DNA from: Hymenobacter oligotrophus | Lineage (GTDB): Bacteria > Bacteroidota > Bacteroidia > Cytophagales > Hymenobacteraceae | DNA: 64,000 nucleotides | Direction of reading: 5' to 3' | Assembly (NCBI RefSeq): GCF_003574965.1 | Contig: NZ_CP032317.1 | Location: 1-64,000 of the forward strand | Shown: piece by piece, positions 1 through 8,433 of the stretch | Numbering within the stretch: position 1 is the stretch's first letter | Layout of the letters: each line of letters starts with the position of its first letter | The notes under the pieces: model-generated | The model's database searches: none | Seen by the model: only the letters and a program-made list of their open reading frames with translations | Told to the model about the DNA's origin: nothing | Made by a program: the position numbers and the translations under genes

Positions 1-1575
1 ATGCAGAAGGATTGCCGTACCGTTTGGGCCAATTGCCTGCGCGTCATCCGGAGCAGTGTCGGAGAGCAGAGCTTCCGTACATGGTTTGAACCCATTGTAC
101 CGGTAGGCCTGCAGAAGAACCTGCTCATTATTCAGGTTCCTAGCCAATTCTTTTACGAATGGTTGGAGGAGCACTATGTTGACGTGCTCAAGAAGGCCAT
201 TGTGCAGGAACTCGGCGCCGAAGGCCAACTGGAGTACTCCATCGTGGTCGACCAAGGCAACGAGCAGGCCCGCCCGCGTACGGTAAACTTGCCCGCTACC
301 CGCGGCGGAGCGCCTCACCGGCCGCCCACGCACACGCCCATGGCAGCGCAGGTGCGCCCCATGGCGCCGCAGCAACCCAGTGGTGCGCAGGCCGGGCAGC
401 AAAACTTTGCCGGTGCCAACAGTGCCGCGTACCCCAAGCGCCAAACGCCGCCGGCCGCCGCTGCTGCCGTAGCCGCGGCTGCCGTGGCACCGCCGCCACC
501 GTTGCGCAACCCCTTTGAGGTGCGCGCCGTGTCGGACCGCAGCTACCTCGACTCCCAGCTGAACCAGAACTACACGTTCACGAACTACATCGAGGGCTCG
601 TGCAACCGGTTGGCGCGCTCGGCGGGCTGGGCCGTGGCCAACAAGCCGGGCACCACCTCCTTCAACCCGCTGATGATTTACGGCGGCGTGGGCCTAGGTA
701 AAACGCACTTGGTGCAGGCCATCGGCAACCACATCAAGGAGCATTCGGGCAACAAGTTCGTGCTGTACGTGTCGGCCGAGAAGTTTACCAACCAGTTTAT
801 TGAAAGCCTGAAAACCAACTCGGTGCAGGATTTCGGTAACTTTTACCTGCTGGTGGACATCCTGATTCTGGACGACGTGCAGTTCCTGGCCGGTAAAGAC
901 CGCACCCAGGAAATGTTCTTCCACATCTTCAACCACCTGCACCAGGCCGGCAAACAGGTTATCATGACCTCCGATGTGCCGCCGCGCGAGCTGAAGGGGT
1001 TTGAGGAGCGTTTGTTGTCGCGGTTTAAGTGGGGCCTTACCGCCGATCTGCAAAGCCCTGACTTTGAGACGCGCGTGGCCATCATCATGAACAAGATGCA
1101 GGCCGACGGCATCGACATTCCGCCGCAGGTAGTGGAGTACCTCGCGTACTCCGTGGAAACCAACGTGCGCGAGCTGGAAGGCGTGCTGATTTCGCTGATT
1201 GCGCAGTCCTCGCTGACGCGCCGCGAAATTGACCTGGAAATGGCCAAGCAGGCCCTGCGCCACATCATCGAGGATGTGGAGGCGGAGGTAAACCTCGACT
1301 TCATCCAGAAGACCGTGGCCGAACACTTCGGCATTGCGGTGGACTTGCTAAAGGCCAAAACCCGCAAAAAGGAAGTAGTTACCGCCCGCCAGGTGGCGAT
1401 GTACTTCGCCAAGGAGCACACCAACCACTCGCTCAAGAGCATTGGTTACCACTTCGGCGGCCGCGACCATAGCACTGTAATTCACTCGGTGCAAACCGTG
1501 TCGGACCTGATTGACTCGGACAAAACCTTCCGGACAACCATTCAGGAGCTGCGCAAGAAATTTACAAGCAAGTAG
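1..1575 (+). CDS. dnaA: Chromosomal replication initiator protein DnaA
   Basis: DnaA is the AAA+ initiator that binds DnaA boxes at oriC and opens the duplex. The 524-residue protein has the usual order: an N-terminal helicase-interaction domain (about 1-90, with the family stretch FYEWLEEHYV), a long Ala/Pro-rich linker (about 95-170, with runs of A and P), the AAA+ ATPase with Walker A GGVGLGKT at 228-235 and Walker B Asp-Asp at 291-292, and the C-terminal DNA-binding domain with the signature GGRDHST at 486-492. The ATG is the first base of the window and fits the usual N-terminus of Bacteroidota DnaA, so the gene looks complete. The upstream promoter and any upstream origin lie outside the window. 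Certain by motif content. Confidence 0.98.
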   Translation: MQKDCRTVWANCLRVIRSSVGEQSFRTWFEPIVPVGLQKNLLIIQVPSQFFYEWLEEHYVDVLKKAIVQELGAEGQLEYSIVVDQGNEQARPRTVNLPATRGGAPHRPPTHTPMAAQVRPMAPQQPSGAQAGQQNFAGANSAAYPKRQTPPAAAAAVAAAAVAPPPPLRNPFEVRAVSDRSYLDSQLNQNYTFTNYIEGSCNRLARSAGWAVANKPGTTSFNPLMIYGGVGLGKTHLVQAIGNHIKEHSGNKFVLYVSAEKFTNQFIESLKTNSVQDFGNFYLLVDILILDDVQFLAGKDRTQEMFFHIFNHLHQAGKQVIMTSDVPPRELKGFEERLLSRFKWGLTADLQSPDFETRVAIIMNKMQADGIDIPPQVVEYLAYSVETNVRELEGVLISLIAQSSLTRREIDLEMAKQALRHIIEDVEAEVNLDFIQKTVAEHFGIAVDLLKAKTRKKEVVTARQVAMYFAKEHTNHSLKSIGYHFGGRDHSTVIHSVQTVSDLIDSDKTFRTTIQELRKKFTSK

Positions 1576-1577
1576 CC

Positions 1578-1700
1578 TGTAGCGCGGGCTTGGCCACGCC
1601 TTCCTGCGGTTCAGCCCGCGTTTGCCAGAACATATTCGTCTGGGCAGCTCCGCGCGGTACCAATCGTTCTGCTAAACGCGGGCTAAAGCCCACGCTACAT
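1578..1700. repeat. REP/BIME-like inverted repeat downstream of dnaA
   Basis: The segment opens with TGTAGCGCGGGCTT and closes with AAGCCCACGCTACA in inverted orientation. Each inner flank carries CCCGCGTTTGCCAGAAC or a close variant, so the whole unit is one large imperfect palindrome. The same ends recur at 18567-18760, 55458-55595 and 62467-62561. The GTAG head followed by a GC-rich stem matches the REP signature known from RAYT-linked repeats. An ORF that runs through it (1590-1811) is judged spurious. Confidence 0.75.
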
Positions 1701-1702
1701 AA

Positions 1703-1727
1703 AAAAGCCCGCAGCAATGCGGGCTTT
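1703..1727. terminator. Bidirectional terminator between dnaA and the 1750-2247 gene
   Basis: The stem GCCCGC/GCGGGC has a 6-nt loop and is flanked by A5-6 on the left and T4 on the right. It can therefore end transcription from both convergent genes. Confidence 0.8.
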
Positions 1728-1749
1728 TGCATTTCAGAGCACCTAGGGC

Positions 1750-2247
1750 TTACAGCTCGGAAGCCGAACGCTCGCGCAGCTCAAGGCCGTTGCGCTGGGC
1801 AAAGTTGCTGAGCATGCCGCGCAGGTTTTGCCGCCGCTGGCGGCCGCGCACTTGGCGCAAATTGAGGGCGTAGCTGGTACCATCGTGCAGGCGGAGCAGC
1901 AGCTGGTTGGGCTCTAGGTCGAGGGCCCGCATTTCTTTGGCGGCAAAAGGCTGCTTGGGGGCAAACAGGCCAGACTTATGCACCAGGTAATCGGGCGTGA
2001 TTTCGAGGTAGGTTTGGGTGCCGAACAGCGGCAGGTTCTGCACCGAGATATAGAGCAGGAACACCACCGCCAGACCTAGGAACATCCAGTCGAGGTAGCG
2101 CAGCACGCCGGGCGTGCGGTTTGGGTCGCCGAGGATGGAAAGCAAAGGGTAGGCTACCGCTACCAAACCGAACACAAACTGCCCGAAAAACGGGACGCGG
2201 GAGGTGTTGGCCGGCTGCAGACCAATGCGGGTATAGGATGACGGCAT
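1750..2247 (-). CDS. Hypothetical membrane protein with two N-terminal TM helices
   Basis: This is a 165-residue protein of unknown function. Residues about 20-40 and 52-70 are hydrophobic and should form two membrane helices. The rest is a soluble, beta-rich stretch (YLEITPDYLVHKSGLF, then RLHDGTSYALNLRQV) that resembles the PH-like domain of small bacterial membrane proteins, and ends in a basic, Arg-rich tail. The PH-like reading is inference. A -7 box TAGTTTTG lies 24 nt upstream of the ATG at 2278-2271. It converges on dnaA. Confidence 0.7.
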   Translation of the reverse strand: MPSSYTRIGLQPANTSRVPFFGQFVFGLVAVAYPLLSILGDPNRTPGVLRYLDWMFLGLAVVFLLYISVQNLPLFGTQTYLEITPDYLVHKSGLFAPKQPFAAKEMRALDLEPNQLLLRLHDGTSYALNLRQVRGRQRRQNLRGMLSNFAQRNGLELRERSASEL

Positions 2248-2270
2248 AGGCAGGGGAGAGATTCAGCCGG

Positions 2271-2278
2271 CAAAACTA
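2271..2278 (-). promoter_or_regulatory. -7 promoter box (TAGTTTTG) of the 1750-2247 gene
   Basis: The minus strand reads TAGTTTTG, matching the Bacteroidota sigma-A -7 consensus TAnnTTTG, 24 nt upstream of the ATG. No clear -33 TTG is seen. Confidence 0.5.
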
Positions 2279-2350
2279 ATACAAAACCGTTGGGTGCGGA
2301 TTTAAGCACCCGGAGCCGCAACGCCGCGGCGTGCGGCCCCGGGTGGCTGT

Positions 2351-2776
2351 TCACTTCAGCTTAGCCTCCAAAGTCATTTCGGGTACGGCCGAGAGCAGCT
2401 GCGAAATGGGGCAGTTTTGCTTGGCGTCTTCGGCGTATCGCTGGAAATCCTCGGCGCTGAGGTTCGGTACCTGGCCAGAAGTAGTGACGGCAATCTTTAC
2501 CACTTTGGGCGACATGTTGCCCGGGTCGAGCGTCACCTTCGACTCGGTGCGCACCTGTGTGGGCGAGTAACCTTCGCGGGTAAGCAAGCTCACCAGGTAC
2601 ATGGTGTAGCAGGAGGCGTGGGCGGCTCCAATCAGCTCCTCGGGGTTGGTGCCCTTCTGGCCCTCAAACCGGGCGCCTACCGAATAGGGGACCTGAACCG
2701 TGCCGCTTTGCGTCGTGATTTCGCCGCTGCCTTTGATGTCGCCGTTCCAGACGGCCGTACCGCGTTGGTTGATCAT
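2351..2776 (-). CDS. OsmC/Ohr-family peroxiredoxin
   Basis: OsmC-family enzymes are cytoplasmic thiol peroxidases that reduce organic hydroperoxides. The 141-residue protein has the family length and both reactive cysteines in the expected context: Cys56 in AHASCYTM and Cys122 in KQNCPIS. The stretch GTNPEELIGAAHASC is the OsmC (rather than Ohr) form found in many Bacteroidota. The gene is monocistronic. A GC-rich hairpin without a T-tract lies just after the stop at about 2315-2341. The family is secure; the in vivo substrate is not known. Confidence 0.92.
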   Translation of the reverse strand: MINQRGTAVWNGDIKGSGEITTQSGTVQVPYSVGARFEGQKGTNPEELIGAAHASCYTMYLVSLLTREGYSPTQVRTESKVTLDPGNMSPKVVKIAVTTSGQVPNLSAEDFQRYAEDAKQNCPISQLLSAVPEMTLEAKLK

Positions 2777-2896
2777 GGTATTTGGGATAGGGGTGTGGGA
2801 GAATGAGCTGATGCGGTTTTAATACCAACAGAACAATGCGGAAGTTTAGGAAAGCAATGTAGTCATCGTATTCGCGCCGTATTATTCGTCAACATT

Positions 2897-3004
2897 ATGG
2901 ATGCAACGAGAAAAACAATTGGCTTTATCAATCTGACAGTTGACTTACGTAAGGCATTTATCTGTTTGGGATGGTTGGGTTTGGCTTTGTTTCTAATCGA
3001 CTAA
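2897..3004 (+). other. Upstream 35-codon ORF in the same frame as the 3005-3433 ORF, ended by TAA
   Basis: An ATG at 2897 opens 35 codons, with a hydrophobic segment FICLGWLGLALFLI, and ends at TAA 3002-3004. The reading frame continues directly into the 3005-3433 ORF. The two would make one 178-codon membrane protein if the TAA were absent, so this looks like the 5' part of a broken gene. It could also be a tiny membrane ORF in its own right or a sequencing error. Confidence 0.5.
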
Positions 3005-3433
3005 TTGTTCGATTACGTGCCTCTTGAAACCACGCATGATGGCTTACTCAAAGTGTTCAATAAACTTAAAAACCTGTTATTCTTTATTGTTTGGCCTGGC
3101 GCTGTGCTCCTGCATATCAAGCCAGTACTAAGTGAGCGGCAATGGTCTGTCGTGCGAATAATAAGCGTAATAATCAGCATGCCGTGGCTGTTAGTAGCCC
3201 TAGCGTTATCAGCCTTTGATAATGAAGAAAGGTGGAGAGACCGGCAGGTTGTATATCGGCATGCTACCAATCCAGAAGCGCGAATTGCCGCGCAGTATTT
3301 GGAAGATTGGCCCACGATCAACCAAGAAGAACGGGTTGTAAAGCTCACTCCTGTGCTGGCGTTGTGGCAGCGCGTCGAACCCGTAGATACGGCCACTTTC
3401 GACACAACGGGCTGGCAGCGCGTACCGCAATAG
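3005..3433 (+). CDS. Hypothetical membrane protein, probably the 3' part of an interrupted gene
   Basis: No family was recognised. The 142-residue reading begins at a TTG that directly follows an in-frame TAA. It shows two hydrophobic segments (about 22-42, LKNLLFFIVWPGAVLLHI, and 52-70, IISVIISMPWLLVALAL), then a soluble C-terminal domain rich in E, R, W and Q. Joined to the upstream 35 codons it would have three membrane helices. G+C here is about 42-45%, clearly below the neighbours, and codon use differs (TTA, ATA, AAT), which suggests recent acquisition or relaxed selection. Start and functionality are uncertain. Confidence 0.5.
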   Translation: MFDYVPLETTHDGLLKVFNKLKNLLFFIVWPGAVLLHIKPVLSERQWSVVRIISVIISMPWLLVALALSAFDNEERWRDRQVVYRHATNPEARIAAQYLEDWPTINQEERVVKLTPVLALWQRVEPVDTATFDTTGWQRVPQ

Positions 3434-3475
3434 CCGCTACATTTACCGCCCCGCCTTTTCCTCAAGTTCTTCCGC

Positions 3476-4972
3476 ATGGGCCTGAAGTCCTTCCTGAGCC
3501 GCCCGCTCGCCGCCTACACCGTTAGCCAGTACCAGAAATGGGCGCACCAGCCCGAGGTGGCCCAGCAGCGCATTCTGCAGAACCTGCTGCAGCAAGGCAC
3601 CGCCACGGCTTTCGGCCACGACCACGGCCTAGCCGATGTGCGCTCGGTGCAGGACTTTCAGGCGCACGTGCCAGTGCGCGACTACGAGGCCCTAGGTGCG
3701 TACTTCAACCGGGTGAAGGAAGGGGAGCGGGACGTGCTCTGGCCGGGCAAGCCGCTGTACCTGGCTAAAACATCGGGCACTACCTCCGGCACTAAGTACA
3801 TCCCCATCAGCCAAGACAGCATCGGCAACCACATCAACGGGGCCAAGGATGCTCTGCTACACTACGTGCACCGCACGGGCAAGCCGCAGTTTCTGGATGG
3901 CAAGCTCATCTTCCTCTCAGGCTCGCCCGAGCTAGAAGAGGTAGGCGGCATCCCGACGGGGCGTTTGTCGGGCATCAGCAACCACCACGTGCCGGCTTAC
4001 CTGCGCCGCAACCAGCTGCCGAGCTACGCCACCAACTGCATTGAGGATTGGGAGCATAAGCTCGACCGCATTGTGGACGAAACCCTAGGTCAGCCGATGA
4101 CGCTGATTTCGGGCATCCCGCCGTGGGTGCAGATGTATTTCGATCGGCTTACCGCACGCACGGGCAAGCTGGTAGGCGAGGTATTCCCCGAGTTCCAGCT
4201 GTTCGTGTACGGCGGCGTCAACTTCGAGCCCTACCGCCGCAAGCTGCTCGAAAGCATCGGCCGCTCGGTAGATACGCTGGAGCTGTTTCCGGCCTCCGAA
4301 GGCTTCTTTGCTTTTCAGGACGAGCCCGGTAACCCCGGCATGCTGCTGCTGGCCAACGCGGGTATCTACTTCGAATTTATTCCGGCCGAGCGGTTCTTCG
4401 AGCCCAACCCGCCGCGCCTGACGCTGGCCGACGTAGAGCTGGACAAGAACTACGCCTTGGTGGTAAGCTCCAACGCCGGCCTGTGGGGCTACTCCGTGGG
4501 CGACACGGTACGCTTTACCAGCTTGCGCCCGCACCGCGTGGTGGTATCGGGCCGCATCAAGCACTTCTTGTCGGCCTTCGGCGAGCACGTGATTGGCGAG
4601 GAGGTGGAGCAAACCTTGCGCGAGGCGCTGCAGCAGTTCGCGGAGGTGGAGGTGACGGAGTTTACCGTGGCCCCGCGCGTGAGCGAAAACAAAGCCGAAC
4701 CCTCGCGCCACGAGTGGCTGGTTGAGTTTGCCCGCCCGCCCCACGACCTAGGCGCCTTTGCCGCCGCATTGGATGCGGGTCTGCGCCGCCGCAACGTGTA
4801 CTACGACGACCTGCTCGCGGGCAATATTCTGGCGCCGTTGCTGCTCACGCCGCTGCCGGCTGGCGCTTTCCAGCGCTACATGAAAAGCCAGGGCAAACTA
4901 GGCGGACAGAACAAAGTACCTAGGTTGAGCAACGACCGGAAGCTGGCCGAAGGGTTACAAGCAGTTGGGTAG
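3476..4972 (+). CDS. GH3-family (auxin-responsive promoter-like) acyl-adenylating enzyme
   Basis: GH3 proteins belong to the ANL adenylating superfamily; plant members conjugate amino acids to hormone acyl groups, while the role of bacterial members is largely unknown. The 498-residue protein carries the nucleotide-binding motif TSGTTSGTKYIPIS starting at residue 99, YGGVNFEPYR and the acidic LFPASEGFFAFQ segment, and keeps full family length. The C-terminal part (KVPRLSNDRK) also fits GH3 proteins of Bacteroidota. The ATG at 3476 gives the typical start (MGLKSFLSRPLA). It stands alone, convergent with the HTH gene. The acyl substrate cannot be read from sequence. Confidence 0.9.
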   Translation: MGLKSFLSRPLAAYTVSQYQKWAHQPEVAQQRILQNLLQQGTATAFGHDHGLADVRSVQDFQAHVPVRDYEALGAYFNRVKEGERDVLWPGKPLYLAKTSGTTSGTKYIPISQDSIGNHINGAKDALLHYVHRTGKPQFLDGKLIFLSGSPELEEVGGIPTGRLSGISNHHVPAYLRRNQLPSYATNCIEDWEHKLDRIVDETLGQPMTLISGIPPWVQMYFDRLTARTGKLVGEVFPEFQLFVYGGVNFEPYRRKLLESIGRSVDTLELFPASEGFFAFQDEPGNPGMLLLANAGIYFEFIPAERFFEPNPPRLTLADVELDKNYALVVSSNAGLWGYSVGDTVRFTSLRPHRVVVSGRIKHFLSAFGEHVIGEEVEQTLREALQQFAEVEVTEFTVAPRVSENKAEPSRHEWLVEFARPPHDLGAFAAALDAGLRRRNVYYDDLLAGNILAPLLLTPLPAGAFQRYMKSQGKLGGQNKVPRLSNDRKLAEGLQAVG

Positions 4973-5016
4973 CCGAGTTCAGCCTGACTCATCTTTGCGC
5001 GTACGACTTAGTGTTG

Positions 5017-6039
5017 CTACGGTGCTCGATGACCTTGCCGAAGCTTGCGGCGCTGCTCCTCTATGCGGGCGTAAATTTTGTTGAAAAAGCGGTTGCGCTC
5101 TTTCTCCGACACCTGACTGATGAGCGTTGATTTCTCCGTTTGAACGCGCATCCACTGTTTTACCTCGGTGCAGAAAGAGGCATCGGTGGTGTGCAGGTAA
5201 TCCATGCCGTTGTAGCTCACCAGCACGCGGTCGTGGCCCTCGGCGGCGGTCAGGATGGTGTTGTCGAGCAGCAGGATTTCGTTGAAGTAGAGTTGGTAAG
5301 GCGCTACCTCTAGATTGTGGCGCAGCGTGCGGCCCGCAATGGCTTGCCGCTGAATGTGCTGGACTAGCGCCTCTAGGGTATCGAGCAAGCGCGGCACGTC
5401 GGCGGGTTGCTCGTAGAGGCCGGCGTCGTGGTAGTACTCGATTTGGCGCAGGGTGCTGTTTACCGTTTCGTCGTTCCAAATTTCGACCGTGGGCATGCGC
5501 AAGTATTGCTCGGCGGCGGCGGCTCCCGCGGCTATTACCTCGTTGGGGATGTGCTGGGCGGCGTAGCGCAAGTTGCTGAAGGCCTCAACGGTTTTGATGG
5601 TTTTCAGCCAGAAAAACACCTTAAACCGGGCCAGCTCCGGAAAAAGAAAGTGGTAAATGGCCGGAATATCCTTGGCGGCGTAGCTGATGTGCGCATTGGC
5701 CGCGGCCGCTTGGCCGAAGTAGCTTGCCGTGTAGCGCAGGTAATCACTGATGCCGCCGGGCTGGGCGTTGATGCTCATGCGCTGAAACGTGACCGACTCG
5801 CTCGGACTGGTCAGCAAATCGGTAAGCGGCAGCTGGAAGTGCTGGGCCAGGCGCGTGGCCTCGTCGAGTGATAAGGCGGTTTCGCCGCGCAGGCGGCGGT
5901 AGGTGCTATCGGTGCTGAGCTGCAGCACATCGGCTACTTCATCAACCAGCGACAAATGCGCGGGCAAGTGCCCCCGCAGTCGGGCAAAAAAAGCGGTTTG
6001 GGCCGGCAGCGCAGGAACAGACTTAATGGATAACCCCAT
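5017..6039 (-). CDS. HTH transcriptional regulator (BetR/XRE-like N-terminus)
   Basis: The 340-residue protein starts with a helix-turn-helix at about 25-75 (VDEVADVLQLSTDSTYRRLRG, then LSLDEATRLAQHFQLPLTDL), resembling the BetR-type regulators common in Bacteroidota. The rest is a long, mostly helical domain of unknown ligand. It is divergent from a small beta-barrel gene across a 222-bp gap holding an inverted pair of ACTTGCA-type sequences (6067-6080 and 6147-6167). Control of itself and of that neighbour is therefore likely, but is inference. Its 3' end nearly meets the GH3 gene. Confidence 0.8.
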   Translation of the reverse strand: MGLSIKSVPALPAQTAFFARLRGHLPAHLSLVDEVADVLQLSTDSTYRRLRGETALSLDEATRLAQHFQLPLTDLLTSPSESVTFQRMSINAQPGGISDYLRYTASYFGQAAAANAHISYAAKDIPAIYHFLFPELARFKVFFWLKTIKTVEAFSNLRYAAQHIPNEVIAAGAAAAEQYLRMPTVEIWNDETVNSTLRQIEYYHDAGLYEQPADVPRLLDTLEALVQHIQRQAIAGRTLRHNLEVAPYQLYFNEILLLDNTILTAAEGHDRVLVSYNGMDYLHTTDASFCTEVKQWMRVQTEKSTLISQVSEKERNRFFNKIYARIEEQRRKLRQGHRAP

Positions 6040-6066
6040 AAAACGCGAACGGCTGCCCTAGGTAAT

Positions 6067-6167
6067 ACTTGCAAAATCTGAGTTGGCAGGCCGCCGAAGT
6101 TGCAATAAATACCGCTTGCGGCAAACTCTGCGGGCGTTGAGGCGGGCAGTTGCAATTTCTGCAAGTG
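6067..6167. promoter_or_regulatory. Candidate operator pair between the HTH regulator and the beta-barrel gene
   Basis: ACTTGCAAAATCTG (6067-6080) recurs as its inverted near-copy at 6147-6167, and that second site is itself a small palindrome TTGCA-n5-TGCAA. The pair sits between divergent genes, one of which encodes a DNA-binding protein. Confidence 0.35.
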
Positions 6168-6194
6168 GCGGAGCCGCAGAGCTCGGCAAGGCCG

Positions 6195-6226
6195 TTGGGC
6201 GGCAGGTGGCCAGTGCTCTAGCTTTG
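6195..6226 (+). promoter_or_regulatory. Promoter of the DUF3575 gene (TTG / TAGCTTTG)
   Basis: TAGCTTTG at 6219-6226 matches TAnnTTTG, with TTG at 6195-6197 about 21 nt upstream. The ATG is 35 nt downstream. Confidence 0.5.
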
Positions 6227-6261
6227 GGCAGTGCTGCGTTTCACCTAGCCCAAACCATGTT

Positions 6262-6855
6262 ATGAAGAAATTGCTACTCTGCCTCGCCGCGCTGTTGAGC
6301 GCCCACCTAGGGCACGCGCAGAAGACAGTTGCGAAGCTCAACACCGTAAGCCTGCTGTACCGCACGGCTTCGGTGCTGGCCGAGCGGCAAGTGCATCCAG
6401 CAGTCAGCGTGCAGCTGGGCGTGTTTTACACCCACAGCACCGGCCAGATGTTCAGCGACCGGGAGCTGTCGGGTTTTGGCATTACGCCCGAAGTGCGGTT
6501 CTATCCCTCCGGCACCGCTTTGCAAGGTTTTTACCTAGGGCTGTATGCGCGTTACCAGCACTTCCGGGCGCACGAGGACATCAAGCAATCAATGTTTCCA
6601 ACTCGCCCCGAAGACCAAACCCTGCCCGGTCGGCCCATCGACGGCACCATCAACGCCTTTGGACTGGGCTTAACCACTGGCTATCAAGTGCGCATAACCA
6701 AACACCTCCGGCTCGATCCGTTTGTGGGCCTGGGTTTCAACACGGCCTTCAGCAACGTAACCACGCCGGGCTTTACCAACCACGAGTTTTACACCGCCCA
6801 AACCCACGACGGCGCCGAGCCACGCCTGGGCCTGGCCGTGGGCTACGCGTTTTAG
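6262..6855 (+). CDS. DUF3575-like outer-membrane beta-barrel protein
   Basis: This 197-residue protein has a Sec signal peptide (about 1-19, KKLLLCLAALLSAHLGHAQ). Its body consists of alternating hydrophobic/polar strands (GFYLGLYARYQHF, LRLDPFVGLGFNTAF) ending in an aromatic residue (LAVGYAF), as expected for a small outer-membrane beta-barrel. The layout resembles DUF3575 proteins of Bacteroidota. Function is unknown. Its stop overlaps the 3' end of the convergent PhyH gene by 4 bp. It is probably controlled with or by the divergent HTH regulator. Confidence 0.75.
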   Translation: MKKLLLCLAALLSAHLGHAQKTVAKLNTVSLLYRTASVLAERQVHPAVSVQLGVFYTHSTGQMFSDRELSGFGITPEVRFYPSGTALQGFYLGLYARYQHFRAHEDIKQSMFPTRPEDQTLPGRPIDGTINAFGLGLTTGYQVRITKHLRLDPFVGLGFNTAFSNVTTPGFTNHEFYTAQTHDGAEPRLGLAVGYAF

Positions 6856-7820
6856 GGCTGCTCGCGCAAGGCCGGCCGCTGCGTGATTTCGTGGTAGCAA
6901 ATCACGTCGTCGGCGAAGTAGTGCAGCACCATGCTTTGGCGCGTGCGATGGGCAGCTTGGATGGGCATGCCGCCGTGCAGCAGGTTGGCGTGCCACAACA
7001 GCACGTCGCCGGCTTGGGCATGAAACTCCTCGGGGCGTAGCTGGTTTTGCTGCACCACGGCCTCGATGGCGTTTTCGTAGGCTTTGTAGGCCGATTCGCC
7101 GATGGTGAAATGCGTGTTGCCGTGCGGGTAGTCGTTGTTGAGCACGTAGGGCAGGCGGTGACTGCCGGGGTAGTAAAACACCGGCCCGTTGCTGGCGTCG
7201 ATGTTCTCCAGGGCAATCCAGGCAGCCACCATGTAACCCAGGGGGTAGGTGGTCATGTGGATGGTATCGGAGTGGGCGCGCTGCTGGCTGCCCTGGATGA
7301 AGTTGATGCTCTGGAACGGATGCGTCACGGGCTTGCCCAGCAGAAAGCCGAGTACCGCGTGCAGCTCGGGCTTGGCCACGATGCGCCGAATTGCCTCCGA
7401 TTGGTGAATGGCGAACATGATTTTGACGTGGCTGTAGCGCCAGTTGGCTTCGCCTTGCCCAATCAGCCGCTCAATTTCGCCGTTGATGGTGGCCACTTCA
7501 TCGGGGCTGAAAAATCCACGCAGCACCATGTAGCCGCGCTCCGACCACAACCGAATACCCTCCTGAGTAGCTGGCGAAAACTGCTTAAACTCCGGGTAGT
7601 TGCTGGCTGCGAGGCGGCTGTCGTGCACATCGAAGCGCGGCGGCTCGCCGGCACCTAGGGCTTTGAAGTCGTCGGAAGACACCGATTGGTACACGCGCTT
7701 GCGCAAGCCGTAGCGGCGGTACAACTGCTCGTTGTGGCGCAGTTTGCGCTGGTGCAGAAAGTTGTAGACCGTGTACGTTAGCTTCAGGGAACGAAGCTTG
7801 TGGCGTAAGAAATCGAGCAT
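6852..7820 (-). CDS. PhyH-family Fe(II)/2-oxoglutarate-dependent dioxygenase
   Basis: The 322-residue protein has the iron-binding facial triad of phytanoyl-CoA dioxygenase relatives: His183 and Asp185 in AHSDT, and the distal His282 in LLHGG. An Arg shortly after (HRTRQSMVLHY) is placed to bind 2-oxoglutarate. The segment GPVFYYPGSHRLPY is typical of the family. It should hydroxylate a small molecule or lipid in the cytoplasm; the substrate is unknown. It has no obvious operon partner; the GreA/B-like gene is divergent. The N-terminal 60 residues are basic and family-variable. Confidence 0.88.
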   Translation of the reverse strand: MLDFLRHKLRSLKLTYTVYNFLHQRKLRHNEQLYRRYGLRKRVYQSVSSDDFKALGAGEPPRFDVHDSRLAASNYPEFKQFSPATQEGIRLWSERGYMVLRGFFSPDEVATINGEIERLIGQGEANWRYSHVKIMFAIHQSEAIRRIVAKPELHAVLGFLLGKPVTHPFQSINFIQGSQQRAHSDTIHMTTYPLGYMVAAWIALENIDASNGPVFYYPGSHRLPYVLNNDYPHGNTHFTIGESAYKAYENAIEAVVQQNQLRPEEFHAQAGDVLLWHANLLHGGMPIQAAHRTRQSMVLHYFADDVICYHEITQRPALREQP

Positions 7821-7970
7821 GGAGAAGCCGCAATTGCCAGTTTCGAAGGTACCGAAAACCCCAGAGTACGCCGCAACCTAGGGCAAGCAACAAACCGTAA
7901 AGCGGGTTTCCTGCCGGGATTGTGTTCTTTTGCGCAGAAGGCTTTCAGTACCGGGTCTTTCGCTTTTGCC

Positions 7971-8426
7971 GTGGCTACATTCAATAAACGCTCCTTATAC
8001 ACCGCCTGCCAAACCTACGTGCAGCAGCGCATCGATACTTGCCAAGCGGCCATTCAGGCCGCGCAGGAGTCGGCCAACAGCGAAACCAAGAGCAGCGCCG
8101 GCGACAAGTACGAAACCGGCCGGGCCATGGCCCAGAACGAGCGCGACCGTAACGCCGTGCAACTGCACGAAGCCAAGAAGCTACTGGCCGAGTTGGAACG
8201 CATCGATCCGGAGAAGCCATGTGATGCAGTGTGGCCGGGTGCCTTGGTGCGCACTAACATAGGGCAGTTTTACGTCGGCATCAGCGCCGGCAAGCTCGCC
8301 ATTGATGGGGCTGAATATTTCGCGGTATCGGCCGCGGCGCCCATTGCGGCAGCTTTAAGCGGCAAGCGCGCGGGCGAGCAGGCTACTTTCAACGGAAAGC
8401 AGATCCGAATCGAGGCTGTGGTGTAA
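7971..8426 (+). CDS. GreA/GreB C-terminal-domain-like protein with N-terminal coiled coil
   Basis: The first about 85 residues form a charged coiled coil (QQRIDTCQAAIQAAQESAN, SSAGDKYETGRAMAQNERD). The C-terminal about 70 residues resemble the FKBP-like domain of GreA/GreB (VRTNIGQFYVGISAGKL, then SAAAPIAAALSGKRAGEQ). Related Bacteroidota proteins are often mislabelled as 3-oxoacyl-ACP synthases, but no thiolase motif is present. It may act on RNA polymerase through the secondary channel, which is inference. The start was set at GTG 7971, where family-like sequence begins; a TTG at 7920 would add 17 unlikely residues. Confidence 0.7.
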   Translation: MATFNKRSLYTACQTYVQQRIDTCQAAIQAAQESANSETKSSAGDKYETGRAMAQNERDRNAVQLHEAKKLLAELERIDPEKPCDAVWPGALVRTNIGQFYVGISAGKLAIDGAEYFAVSAAAPIAAALSGKRAGEQATFNGKQIRIEAVV

Positions 8427-8433
8427 AGACAAG

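Noticed and set aside
1576-1749. Possible origin of replication downstream of dnaA
   Set aside because: No cluster of TTATNCACA-type DnaA boxes was seen; the gap is filled by a repeat and a terminator.
1590-1811. 73-codon frame after dnaA
   Set aside because: It runs through a REP-like repeat and the terminator; its content is dictated by the repeat.
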